This document shows positions 1 to 7,773 of a stretch of 37,947 nucleotides of DNA, piece by piece; positions within the stretch are counted from its first letter, which is position 1, and each line of letters begins with the position of its first letter. The notes below the pieces were generated by a model. It worked only from the letters and a program-made list of their open reading frames with translations, did not search any database and had not been told where the DNA came from. Made by a program: the position numbers and the translations under genes. Origin of the DNA: Deltaproteobacteria bacterium. GTDB taxonomy: Bacteria; Desulfobacterota; Binatia; UBA12015. The DNA lies in contig VGTG01000044.1 in assembly GCA_016874795.1 (NCBI GenBank), positions 1-37,947 of the forward strand, given 5' to 3'.

Positions 1-939
1 GAGCCGGTCGTGCCCTCCGAGGCGATCGACTCCGCGGCCGAGCTGACGCGCTCCGTGATCGAAGACCGCGGCTTGCGCTTCACCGTCTCGCTCCCGCCCG
101 AGCCGATCCTGCTCGAAGCCGACGCGGTGCGGATCGCGCAGGTCTTCTCGAACCTCCTGAACAACGCGGCGAAGTACACGCCGAAGGGCGGCTCGGTCTG
201 GGTCACCGGTGAGCGGCAGGGCGACGAGGCAATCGTCGTCGTGCGGGACACCGGCGTCGGGCTCGTTCCCGATCTCCTGCCGCACGTCTTCGATCTCTTC
301 GTGCAGGGCACCGCTTCGCTCGATCGCACGACGGGCGGGCTCGGCATCGGCTTGACGCTCGTGCGCTCGCTGGTCGAGCTGCACGGAGGCCGCGTCGAGG
401 CGCGGAGCGCGGGGGTCGGGAAGGGCAGCGAGTTCGTCGTGCGTCTTCCCGCGCTCGCCGCCGCGCGTGCCTCCCCGCGTCCGGCGGTGCCGCCGGGCAC
501 GCGACCCGGCGCTCCCGGGCCGCTTCGCATCCTGGTCGTCGAGGACAACCAGGACACCGCCGAGATGCTCGGCGCGATGTTCAAGATGAGCGGGCACGAG
601 GTCGAGCTCGCCGCGGACGGCTTCACCGCGCTGCGGACGGCCGAGTCCTTCCGTCCCGCAGTCGTCGTGTCCGACCTCGGCCTTCCCGGAATGGACGGCT
701 ACGAGCTCGCGCGGCGCATCCGGCAACAGGAGCGCTCGGGCGACCTCGTGCTCGTCGCGCTCTCCGGCTACGGGCGCGAAGAGGACAGGCTGAAGACGCG
801 CGAGGCCGGCTTCGACCACCACCTCGTGAAGCCCGCGGATGTCGACAAGATCCTCGGGATCGTCGCGGAGCTCGCCGCGCGCGAGGCCGACCGCCAAGGC
901 ACCGCCGTGCGGCGCACCGCCGCAGTCGTCGACCGCTGA
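1..939 (+). CDS. Hybrid sensor histidine kinase/response regulator, C-terminal part
   Basis: The reading frame is open to the first base, so the N-terminal sensor and phospho-acceptor domains lie outside the window. What remains is a HATPase_c domain with an N box (NLLNNAAKYTPKGG), a G1 box (DTGVGL) and a G2 box (GLGIGL). A Pro/Ala-rich linker follows, then a complete receiver domain. The receiver has the acidic pair in VVEDNQDT, a phospho-acceptor Asp in SDLGLPGMDGYE (codon near 673) and the conserved Lys in VKPAD. The gene encodes a hybrid kinase in which phosphate would pass from the kinase core to the attached receiver. It converges on the minus-strand kinase gene downstream, with only 3 nt between the stops. 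The ligand and partner cannot be read from this fragment. The GTG at 10 is internal, not the true start. Confidence 0.9.
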   Translation, partial: EPVVPSEAIDSAAELTRSVIEDRGLRFTVSLPPEPILLEADAVRIAQVFSNLLNNAAKYTPKGGSVWVTGERQGDEAIVVVRDTGVGLVPDLLPHVFDLFVQGTASLDRTTGGLGIGLTLVRSLVELHGGRVEARSAGVGKGSEFVVRLPALAAARASPRPAVPPGTRPGAPGPLRILVVEDNQDTAEMLGAMFKMSGHEVELAADGFTALRTAESFRPAVVVSDLGLPGMDGYELARRIRQQERSGDLVLVALSGYGREEDRLKTREAGFDHHLVKPADVDKILGIVAELAAREADRQGTAVRRTAAVVDR

Positions 940-942
940 GCC

Positions 943-2427
943 CTACAGCGGCAGGTCGAGCCGGACGCGCGTCCCGCGCCCCGGCGCGCTCGTCACGTCG
1001 AGCTTGCCACCGTGGCGGTCGACGACGCCGTGCACGATCGCCATGCCGAGCCCGGTGCCGCGCTGCTTCGTCGTGAAGAAGAGGTCCGCCATGCGAGCGG
1101 CGGTCTTCTCGTCCATGCCGACGCCGGTGTCCGCGACGGCGATCTCGACGCCGGTCGGGGTCCGCTTCGCGACGACCTTCAGCGTGCCGCCTTCGGGCCT
1201 CGCGTCGAGCGCGTTCTGCAGGAGGTTGGCGATCGCGCGGCGGATCTCCGTCGCGTCGAGTGGCAGCGGCTCGCGGACGCCGTCCAGATCGAGCTCGACG
1301 CGGACGCTCTGCGTGGCGCAGCGCTCCGCGAGCAGGGCGAGGCACTCCTGCACGAGCGGCTCGAGCGCGACGGGCTCGCGGCGGAGCTCGCGCTGGCTCC
1401 CGAACGCGAGGATGTCGCCGACGAGACCCGCGAGATGGTCGATCGTGCGCTCCATCTTCCCGGTCACGTCGGTGCCCGCCTCGTCGCCGAGCTGCTGCAG
1501 GCGCTCGGACAGGAGGTAGAGCTGGAGCTTCAGCCCGTTCAGCGGGTTGTTGAGATCATGCGCGACCTGCGTCGCGACGCGGCCGAGGGCCGCGAGCGCG
1601 TCGTTCCCGAGCTGTGAGAGCGCCTGCGCGTTCTTCAGCGCGACGGCCGCCTGTCCCGCGAAGAGCGCCAGCGTCTCGAGGTCGTCGTCCGTCGGTGCGA
1701 CCGTGGTGCGCGCTTCCGCGACGAGCGCGCCGTGCGAGACGCCTTCGACGAGAAGCGGCGCTGCGAGGACGTCACGATTCTCCTCGCGAAGCCGGAGCGG
1801 CTCGGTCGCGTCGACCGCGCGCCGCGCCGCGGACTGCACCGCGGATTGCACGGCGCTCGGCGCGGAGGCCGGAAGACCGCCGATCCCGACGCTCGCACGT
1901 TGCACGAGGTTCCCCGCTTGCGTCAGGAAGACGTGCACGTGGCCGCTCTCGGTCGCCTCGAGCGTCGCCTGTGCGACGGCGCGGAGCGTCCGCTCGATCG
2001 CGCTCGACGAAGCGAGCGTCTCGCCAAGGCTCCGGAGCAGCGTCCGATCGCGCGCCCAGCGGCGCGCCGCGATCGCGCGATCGAGCTTCCGCTGCAGCTC
2101 CGGCGTGTCGAAGGGCTTCGTCACGTAGTCGAACGCGCCCCAGCGGATCGCCTGGACGGCCGTGTCGATCGAGCCGTGCGCCGTCATGATGAGAATCGGA
2201 AGCCGCGGCTGGAGCGTCAGCGCCGCGCGCGCGAGCGAGATGCCGTCCATCGTCTCCATGCGGAGATCGAAGATCGCGACGTCGAACGGACGCCGCGAGA
2301 GCTCGTCGAGCGCCGCCGCAGGATCGCCGCACGCTGTGACCTCGAAGCCCATCGCGTCGAGGCGCATCGCCAGGACCTCGAGGATCGCTGCGTCGTCGTC
2401 GACGGCAAGGAGCTGGTGACGGCTCAA
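943..2427 (-). CDS. Receiver-GAF-histidine kinase, output protein of a Qse/Glr-like operon
   Basis: A 494-residue cytoplasmic protein in an unusual order. An N-terminal receiver spans about 4-120, with acidic residues at D10-D12, phospho-acceptor D54 and K104. A GAF-like domain covers about 130-265. A histidine kinase core follows with the phospho-acceptor His in VAHDLNNP (H290), an N box (NLLQNALDA), a G1 box (DTGVGM) and a G2 box (GTGLGMAIV). There are no membrane segments. The start is a TTG whose last two bases begin the upstream lipoprotein's stop (TTGA overlap); starts further upstream would run through that gene. As the last gene of the operon it takes the place of the sigma-54 activator in E. 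coli qseEGF. Being kinase-tipped, it probably relays phosphate to another protein instead of binding DNA; that is an inference. Confidence 0.85.
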   Translation of the reverse strand: MSRHQLLAVDDDAAILEVLAMRLDAMGFEVTACGDPAAALDELSRRPFDVAIFDLRMETMDGISLARAALTLQPRLPILIMTAHGSIDTAVQAIRWGAFDYVTKPFDTPELQRKLDRAIAARRWARDRTLLRSLGETLASSSAIERTLRAVAQATLEATESGHVHVFLTQAGNLVQRASVGIGGLPASAPSAVQSAVQSAARRAVDATEPLRLREENRDVLAAPLLVEGVSHGALVAEARTTVAPTDDDLETLALFAGQAAVALKNAQALSQLGNDALAALGRVATQVAHDLNNPLNGLKLQLYLLSERLQQLGDEAGTDVTGKMERTIDHLAGLVGDILAFGSQRELRREPVALEPLVQECLALLAERCATQSVRVELDLDGVREPLPLDATEIRRAIANLLQNALDARPEGGTLKVVAKRTPTGVEIAVADTGVGMDEKTAARMADLFFTTKQRGTGLGMAIVHGVVDRHGGKLDVTSAPGRGTRVRLDLPL

Positions 2428-2930
2428 GGCGCGACCTCCGGCCCGAGGTCGACCTCGCGCAGCCGGTCGATGGCCGCCTCGAGCGATCGCAGGCGGTCGA
2501 CGTCGGTCGCGAGCTTCGCGCCCTGGACCTGGCAGCTCGCGAGGTTGCGCAGCGCGGAACGCCACGCCTCCGCCTCCGCGATGCGCGGGTTTCCCGACTT
2601 GCCGTACTTCGCGATCAGCCGCTCGAAGTTGATCAGCGCGAGGCGGTAGTCGCGAAGCGGGCTCCTCGGAGCGAGCTGCAGCATCGCCATGCCCCAGCGC
2701 GCGTCGAACGCGGCGGGATCGTCGGGATGCTCGCGGAGCACGTCGAGATAGAGGTCGCGCGCTTTCTCCGGCTTCCCGTCGGCGGCCAGCTGCTGCGCGC
2801 GGAGGACGAGCGTCTGCGACCCGGTCGGATGAGGCGGTCCCGAAGGTCGCTTCGCGGCGCAGCCCGCGAGCAGCGCGAGCAGCGCGAGCGACGCGAGCGG
2901 GAGGAGAAGCACTACCCCGGCGCGCTTCAC
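2424..2930 (-). CDS. Small lipoprotein with TPR-like helices, positional equivalent of QseG
   Basis: A 168-residue protein beginning with MKRAG and a hydrophobic stretch ending in the lipobox L21-A-G-C24, so it should be exported and lipidated on Cys24. The mature part is helical, with TPR-like character (LVLRAQQLAADGKPEKARDLY) in its first half and a probable coiled coil near the end (DRLRSLEAAIDRLREV). The GTG start overlaps the kinase stop (GTGA), and its own stop overlaps the next start (TTGA), so the three genes are translationally coupled. In enterobacteria QseG is an outer-membrane lipoprotein encoded between the QseE/GlrK kinase and its regulator, and it modulates the kinase. The same position and size class suggest a similar role here, but I see no diagnostic sequence identity. 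Confidence 0.8.
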   Translation of the reverse strand: MKRAGVVLLLPLASLALLALLAGCAAKRPSGPPHPTGSQTLVLRAQQLAADGKPEKARDLYLDVLREHPDDPAAFDARWGMAMLQLAPRSPLRDYRLALINFERLIAKYGKSGNPRIAEAEAWRSALRNLASCQVQGAKLATDVDRLRSLEAAIDRLREVDLGPEVAP

Positions 2931-4315
2931 TTCGACTCCCCCGGCGGCAGCCGGACGGTGAACTGCGTCCCGTGGCCCGGCTCCGACTCGCCGGTGACGG
3001 TTCCGCCATGGGCCTCGACGATGCTCTTGACGATCGCGAGACCGAGGCCCGAGCCGCCCTTCGCGCCCGGCGCCTGCCAGTACCGATCGAACACGTGCGC
3101 CAGCGCTTCGGGGGGAATGCCCGGCCCGGCGTCGTGCACGGCGATCTCGATCGCGCCGTTCTCGCGGAGGACGCGCACGCCGACGCGGCCGCCCTCGCTG
3201 CTGTGCTGGATCGCGTTCCCGACGAGGTTCACGAAGATCTGCGTGAGCTGCTCGTCGTCTCCGTCGACGACGACCTTCGTGCCGGCAGCCGCTTCGAGCA
3301 CGAGACCGCGCGCCTCGGCCTGCGGGCGGAGGCCGTCGACCGCTTCGCGCATCACCGTCGCGAGACCGACCGGACGACGCTCGATGTTCTGCAGCTTGGC
3401 GCGCAGGCGCGAGATCGAGAGGATCCGGTCGACGAGCCGCAGGAGGCGCTCGCAGCTCGAAGCGATGATCCCGAGAAGGCGCTCCTGCTTCGGCTCGATC
3501 GGTCCCGCGAGGCCGTCGCGCAGGAGGCTCGTCGCCTCGCGCACGGCGGTGAGCGGCGAGCGGAACTCGTGCGAGACGTGCGCGAAGAACTCCTCCTTCG
3601 AGTGGTCGATCTCCTTCAAGCGCTCGGCCATGCTCTGGAACGCGACCGCGACTTCGCCGATCTCGTCGCGGCGCCGGATCGGCAGCGTTCCGGCGAACGT
3701 GCCGTCGGCGATCTGGCCGGCCGCGAGCGACAAGCGGCGCAGGTCGCGCGTCAATCGGATCGCGAGCCAGCCCGAGCTCACGAGCGCTGCCAGGACGCCC
3801 GCGCAGAGCCCGAACAGCACAGCGTTCCACGTGCGTCGCTCGAGCCTCGCGGATTCGGTCTTGACGCGATCGAGCGTCGCGTACGTCTTCTCCCGGAACC
3901 GCTCGAGAGCGCGCGACACCGCGGCTCCGGCCTCCGCGGAGGCGTCGGTCCCGAACGCGTCCACGTAGGCGAGGAAGGCCGTCGTGACCACGCGGTGGAT
4001 GGGGGCCTCGCCCTTGGAGAGACGCGCCCCGAGGAGCCGGAGATCGTCGTCGAACTCGCCGGCGAGCTTTCCCCAGGCGCGGAGGTAGCCCGGGTCGCGG
4101 TCCAGGAGCGCGAACTTCCTTTCGTATCCGAGCAGGTCCCGCATCCGCCGCGCCAGGGAGGCCTCGAGACGGATCGCGGGCACCGAGTCCTCCGCGATCG
4201 TCTGGTTGACGCGCACGAGGCGCTCGACCGCGAGCAGGCTCCAGACCGCGATCGCCGTCAGGGCGACGATGCAGAGCGAGTTCGCGAGGAACAGCTTGGT
4301 CGAGAGACGCGTCAA
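2927..4315 (-). CDS. Membrane sensor histidine kinase, GlrK/QseE-like
   Basis: A 462-residue sensor kinase. The first membrane helix lies at about 8-30, a helical periplasmic domain at about 31-162 and the second membrane helix at about 163-187. A HAMP domain covers about 188-240, then HisKA with phospho-acceptor H249 (HVSHEFRSPL). The ATPase domain has an N box (NLVGNAIQHS), a G1 box (DAGPGIP) and a G2 box (GSGLGLAIV). The region after the His (AVREATSLLRDGLAGPIEP) closely resembles the E. coli GlrK/QseE sequence as I remember it. The periplasmic helical domain has the four-helix look of that family. It is the first gene of a minus-strand operon with the lipoprotein and the receiver-kinase, overlapping the next gene by 4 nt. 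The signal is unknown; GlrK relatives respond to cell-envelope conditions. Confidence 0.9.
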   Translation of the reverse strand: MTRLSTKLFLANSLCIVALTAIAVWSLLAVERLVRVNQTIAEDSVPAIRLEASLARRMRDLLGYERKFALLDRDPGYLRAWGKLAGEFDDDLRLLGARLSKGEAPIHRVVTTAFLAYVDAFGTDASAEAGAAVSRALERFREKTYATLDRVKTESARLERRTWNAVLFGLCAGVLAALVSSGWLAIRLTRDLRRLSLAAGQIADGTFAGTLPIRRRDEIGEVAVAFQSMAERLKEIDHSKEEFFAHVSHEFRSPLTAVREATSLLRDGLAGPIEPKQERLLGIIASSCERLLRLVDRILSISRLRAKLQNIERRPVGLATVMREAVDGLRPQAEARGLVLEAAAGTKVVVDGDDEQLTQIFVNLVGNAIQHSSEGGRVGVRVLRENGAIEIAVHDAGPGIPPEALAHVFDRYWQAPGAKGGSGLGLAIVKSIVEAHGGTVTGESEPGHGTQFTVRLPPGESK

Positions 4316-4403
4316 CCCTCCGCTCCCCGGTCGCCTCTATACCATGGCTTCGCGGCCGAGGCGGCCCCGGCGGGTCTCGACGCGGCCCGGCGCAAGGAGT
4401 CTA

Positions 4404-4454
4404 ATGGCTCCGGTACCGGTCGCGGGGCCGGTGAGACCGGGGAGAAGCCGATGA
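4404..4454 (+). CDS. Possible 16-residue leader peptide
   Basis: A short frame reading MAPVPVAGPVRPGRSR. It starts at an ATG 4 nt after a strong ribosome-binding site (AAGGAG, 4394-4399), and its TGA overlaps the ATG of the following secreted-protein gene (ATGA). That geometry is typical of translational coupling or a leader peptide. The peptide is rich in Pro, Val and Arg and has no recognisable domain. The alternative is chance, because Shine-Dalgarno-like purine runs and stop-free short frames are common at this GC content. Confidence 0.3.
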   Translation: MAPVPVAGPVRPGRSR

Positions 4455-4759
4455 AGCCGAGTACACGCTTCCGGAGAGCATCCGCACTCGCCCTTGCTCT
4501 CGTCGCGGCTGCAATGCTGTCGGCCGTAGCAACGGCGGCCTTTGCGATGGAGCCGGCGGGAGTCGCCGAGCCGGACGGCGGCACGACCAGCGAAGTGCAG
4601 CCCGTCACGGCGAAAGCGTCTGCCATCTCGTTCGGCGCGTGCCATTTCCAGGACACGCCGCCGCACGACCCGCACCGCCGGCTCGAATGCGCGCCGGGCG
4701 AGGTCGTGGTCGCCGTGTACGAGCAGGGCGTGCGCTGCTGCTCTCTCGAATTGCGCTGA
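4451..4759 (+). CDS. Small secreted protein with four cysteines
   Basis: A 102-residue protein with an Arg-rich n-region, a long Ala/Leu hydrophobic core and an AFA cleavage site at about residue 32, so it is probably exported. The mature part has four Cys: one in FGACHFQ, one in LECAPGE and an adjacent pair in VRCCSLE near the end. These could form two disulfides or bind a metal. It is preceded by a GGGGAGAAG ribosome-binding site and diverges from the sensor-kinase operon across a 135-nt intergenic region. I do not recognise the family. Its position next to a Qse-like envelope sensor suggests, but does not show, an envelope role. Confidence 0.6.
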   Translation: MKPSTRFRRASALALALVAAAMLSAVATAAFAMEPAGVAEPDGGTTSEVQPVTAKASAISFGACHFQDTPPHDPHRRLECAPGEVVVAVYEQGVRCCSLELR

Positions 4760-4792
4760 GCGGTCGCTGAGGTCGCGATAGACGGTCGCCGG

Positions 4793-5983
4793 CTACGCGG
4801 CGCACGCGGCCGCGCGGCGCGAGATGCCGATCGTGCGGCGCGCCTGCCGGACCGGATTCCGGTCGTGGCCGTTCGTGCAGTAGCCGAGCGAGATTCCCGT
4901 CTCGGGATCGGCCCACGCGATCTGCCCGCCGGCGCCGTTGTGACCGAAGCTCGCCGGCGAGTTCGAATGGCCGAAGCCGCGGAAGTTCCGGTCGTCGTCG
5001 CCCGCGATGATCAAGCCGAGCGAGCGGTTCGCACGCTTCCCGAAGACGAGGTCGGTGAGATCGCCGGAGCGGATCTCGCGCGCCATGCGAATCGTCTCGG
5101 GCTTCCAGATCTCCGGCCCACCGAGAGCGCGACCGCCGTTCAGCAGCGCCTGATAGAAGAGGGCGAGCTCCGCCGCGGTCATCGTCCCGCCGCCGCCGGG
5201 AATGCCCGACTCGCGCACCTCGGCGCGGTTGAAGTGCGTCAGCGCTTCCTCGGTGACTTCCGTGAGCGGCGGCGGTGCCATGCCGAGCGCCTGGAAGTCC
5301 GCGTCGGTCATCGGATTCCCGACGTGCACGATGTCCGCGAGGCGGCCGTGCAGACGGCGCGGTAGCCCGACCCACATGTCGTCGAGCCCGAGCGGCTCGG
5401 CGATCCGCTTCCGCACGAAGTCCCAGTACGTCAAGCCAGAGAGCCGCTCGACGATCTCGCCGACGACGTACATGCTCGACGACGGGTGGTAGACGAACAT
5501 CGACCCCGGCTCCCAGTTGAGCCGCCAGCGCGCGTAGTGCTGGAGGCGTTTCTTCGGGTCGAGGAAGTCGACGGGCGGGAAGGGCGCCATCGGGAAGCCC
5601 GCCGTGTGCGTCATGAGCTGCTCGACGGTGACGACGTCCTTGCCGTTCGTGCCGAACTCGGGAACGTACTCGACGACGCGCTTTTTCGGGTCGAGCTTTC
5701 CCTCCTGGATCATCAGCCACGCGGCGGCCGACGTGATGCCCTTCGTGCTCGAGAAGACGCAGTAGAGCGTGTCGTTCGTCGCGTCGGCCTCGCGTCCCTC
5801 GAACGTCGCGCGACCGAACGTGCGCATCGCGGCGATTTTGCCGTTCCGCGCGATCGCGATCTGTGCGGACGGGAGAAGGCCCTCGCGGACCTCCTTCTCG
5901 GCGCGGTCGAGGAGGGCCGCGAGCTTCGTCGGGTCGATCCCGACGCTCTCCGGCGATTCGGCGATGAGCTTTTTGTCGAGCAT
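4793..5983 (-). CDS. Serine hydrolase of the beta-lactamase class C/esterase EstB fold
   Basis: A 396-residue protein with no signal peptide. It carries the SxxK catalytic motif S78-S-T-K81 (VFSSTKG), the general-base Tyr at Y165 (PGSMFVYHPSS) and a C-terminal HNG motif (FGHNGAGG) in place of the KTG of true beta-lactamases. This is the pattern of EstB-type carboxylesterases and D-aminopeptidase-like hydrolases that act on small esters or peptides. The length is usual for the family. The ATG start at 5983 gives the normal N-terminal extension before the domain. About 100 nt upstream of the start is a near-perfect 34-bp palindrome that may control the gene. An antibiotic-resistance role is unlikely, given the cytoplasmic location and the HNG motif. 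Confidence 0.88.
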   Translation of the reverse strand: MLDKKLIAESPESVGIDPTKLAALLDRAEKEVREGLLPSAQIAIARNGKIAAMRTFGRATFEGREADATNDTLYCVFSSTKGITSAAAWLMIQEGKLDPKKRVVEYVPEFGTNGKDVVTVEQLMTHTAGFPMAPFPPVDFLDPKKRLQHYARWRLNWEPGSMFVYHPSSSMYVVGEIVERLSGLTYWDFVRKRIAEPLGLDDMWVGLPRRLHGRLADIVHVGNPMTDADFQALGMAPPPLTEVTEEALTHFNRAEVRESGIPGGGGTMTAAELALFYQALLNGGRALGGPEIWKPETIRMAREIRSGDLTDLVFGKRANRSLGLIIAGDDDRNFRGFGHSNSPASFGHNGAGGQIAWADPETGISLGYCTNGHDRNPVRQARRTIGISRRAAACAA

Positions 5984-6080
5984 GGTCGGCAGCCTACTTC
6001 CCCGCGAGGGATTGTGGAAATCGAGCGACCGGCACTCCGGCCCTGGGCCGCGTCGGGTCGCTGATCGGATAGCTCTCGCC

Positions 6081-6114
6081 TCTGTCTTGGATTGTCATGA
6101 TCATCCAAGACAGA
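6081..6114. promoter_or_regulatory. 34-bp near-perfect palindrome, candidate operator
   Basis: The arms TCTGTCTTGGAT (6081-6092) and ATCCAAGACAGA (6103-6114) are exact reverse complements. The spacer is centred on the palindromic TCATGA, so 15 of 17 positions match across the dyad. It is distinctly AT-richer than its surroundings. It sits 98-131 nt upstream of the serine hydrolase start and about 60 nt past the stop of the glutathione S-transferase gene. No T-run follows on either strand, which argues against an intrinsic terminator. The form is that of a binding site for a dimeric regulator such as a TetR-family repressor. No such regulator gene is in the window. Confidence 0.55.
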
Positions 6115-6172
6115 ATCTCGGTTTGTCGCGGCCGCCTGTGCGGGAAATGAGATCGTCCCGGCGGCGGGCTGG

Positions 6173-6781
6173 CTACCCCTGCACGCTCGGGCGCTGCTTG
6201 AACGCCCCGTACCAGCGGTGGAGGTTCTGGAACGTCGGGTCGAGGTCGACGCCCGCGAACTCGCCGAACTGGAGCGCCGCGACGAGCGTGCAGTCGGCGA
6301 TCGTCGGCCGGTCGCCCGCCGCGAACGGCTTCGAGCCGATCGACTTCTCGAGCGCGCCGAGCGCGTTCGCGAGGCGCGTGCGGGCGTTCGCCGCCGCCTC
6401 GGCGGACTGCTTCACGCGGCCCGCGAAGAACGGCGACGTGTTCTGGAAGATCGTACCGACCGAGGTGAGGACGCCGATGTCGGCGATGCGCTCGACCTCG
6501 CGCGTGCGCGCGCGCTCCATCGGCGACCCGCCGATCATCGAGGGCGTCGGATGGAGCTCCTCGAGGTACTCGATGATCGCGAGCGACTCGGTCAAGCACG
6601 ACCCATCGTCGAGCTCGAGCACGGGCAGGCCGCCGAGCGGGTTCTTCCGGAGGAACTCCTCCGTTCGGTTCGCGCCCTGCGTGATGTCGACCTCCTGGCA
6701 AGGGACGTCCAGTCCCTTCTCCTTCAGGTAGACGAGTAGCTTCTTCGGGTTCGGAGCCAACGAGAAGACGTAGAGCTTCAT
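6173..6781 (-). CDS. Glutathione S-transferase family protein
   Basis: A 202-residue protein. The N-terminal thioredoxin-fold domain (about 1-78) starts MKLYVFSLAPNPKK and contains the cis-Pro and glutathione-contact segments GLPVLEL and CLTESLAIIEYL. The C-terminal all-helical domain has the N-capping hydrophobic-staple motif (PTIADCTLVAAL). These are hallmarks of cytosolic GSTs, which conjugate or reduce electrophiles. The ATG at 6781 lies 38 nt after the nucleoside hydrolase stop on the same strand, so it may be the last gene of the kinase/hydrolase operon. The exact substrate class is not visible. The 189-nt space between its stop and the next gene holds the long palindrome. Confidence 0.9.
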   Translation of the reverse strand: MKLYVFSLAPNPKKLLVYLKEKGLDVPCQEVDITQGANRTEEFLRKNPLGGLPVLELDDGSCLTESLAIIEYLEELHPTPSMIGGSPMERARTREVERIADIGVLTSVGTIFQNTSPFFAGRVKQSAEAAANARTRLANALGALEKSIGSKPFAAGDRPTIADCTLVAALQFGEFAGVDLDPTFQNLHRWYGAFKQRPSVQG

Positions 6782-6819
6782 GAGGTTCCCCCGGGAATGG
6801 GGTTTGTCTCCCTCTTGTC

Positions 6820-7773
6820 TCAACCGGGAAGCTGAAGCACGCGCTCGACCCAGAAATCGCGGAAGCGAGCGGCGTCGACCGCGGTCGCGGTGTGCATCGT
6901 GCGCGCCCCGGAAGCGCCGGACGGTCGTTCGAACGTGCGGAAGGTCCCGTCCGCCATTGCCGGCTCGATCGCGAGATCCTCGAACGTGCAGAAGCTCTCG
7001 TCCGAGACGCACGCGAGAGCCAGCGGGTCGTGCAGGAAGGCGACGTTCTCCTCGCCGATCGTCGCGCCGAGGCTGCCGAAGATCCGCCGCTGCGTCGGCG
7101 TCCACATGCGGATCGAGCGGGCGAGCGCCTTGTGGATCGGCTTCCGGCTCGCTTCGAGCCGTGCGAGGTCCTCCGGACGGAGCCAGACCTGCAGCGTGAC
7201 GTCGCCCGTCACGAGCCGCGTCGGCACGTCGGTGCGCAGCACGCGGAGGCTCGCCTCGGGATCGGAGCAGAGGTTGTAGTCGACGCCGGGCTGGAAGACG
7301 AAATCGTGGTAGCGGATCCCGCGCACGTGGCCGCCCATGATCGTGAGCTTCTCGATGCGGGAAGCGAGCGAAGGATCCTTCTCCAGCACGGCGGCGACGT
7401 TCGTCATCGGGCCGACCGCGACGATCTCGAGGTCGTCCTCGCTGCGCAGGAGCCGCGCGATCGCGTCCGTCGCGGGCTCCTCCTCGACGCGCGGCCTGTC
7501 TTCCGGCCTGAGGATCCCTTCGCCTTCCTCGCCGGTCCACGCGAACTTCGAGCCCGCCGTGGACGGCCTCACGACGCCCGCGTACACCGGCACGTCTTCG
7601 CGGCCCGCGAGCTCGAGGATCTTCTTCGCGATCTTCGCGCGGTGCCGCGTGTCGGCGCTCACCGTCGTGACGGCGGCGAGCTCGATGTCCGGCATCGCGA
7701 GGGCGAGCGCGAGGCAGAGCGCGTCGTCGACGTCGCTCCCCATGTCGGTGTCCAGGAGGATCCGGTGCTTCAC
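6820..7773 (-). CDS. Nucleoside hydrolase (IUNH family)
   Basis: A 317-residue protein with the Ca2+-binding Asp cluster of inosine-uridine-preferring nucleoside hydrolases at its N terminus (LLDTDMGSDVDDA, residues 7-18). It also has the family motifs VGPMTNVAAVL, IMGGHVRG and HDPLALA, the last supplying a late Ca2+/ribose ligand. These enzymes split the N-glycosidic bond of a nucleoside to ribose plus base. The length is normal. Its ATG overlaps the stop of the upstream MtnK-like kinase by 4 nt, so the two are co-translated. The pairing suggests the released ribose or 5-substituted ribose is handed to the kinase. No signal peptide is present, so it acts in the cytoplasm. Confidence 0.9.
   Translation of the reverse strand: MKHRILLDTDMGSDVDDALCLALALAMPDIELAAVTTVSADTRHRAKIAKKILELAGREDVPVYAGVVRPSTAGSKFAWTGEEGEGILRPEDRPRVEEEPATDAIARLLRSEDDLEIVAVGPMTNVAAVLEKDPSLASRIEKLTIMGGHVRGIRYHDFVFQPGVDYNLCSDPEASLRVLRTDVPTRLVTGDVTLQVWLRPEDLARLEASRKPIHKALARSIRMWTPTQRRIFGSLGATIGEENVAFLHDPLALACVSDESFCTFEDLAIEPAMADGTFRTFERPSGASGARTMHTATAVDAARFRDFWVERVLQLPG

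Noticed and set aside
2972-4450. Plus-strand frame opposite the sensor kinase
   Set aside because: It is an antisense shadow; only its end from 4451 has a signal peptide and a ribosome-binding site.
4793-5983. Possible antibiotic-resistance beta-lactamase
   Set aside because: It has no signal peptide and carries HNG instead of KTG; EstB-like esterase or peptidase is the better reading.
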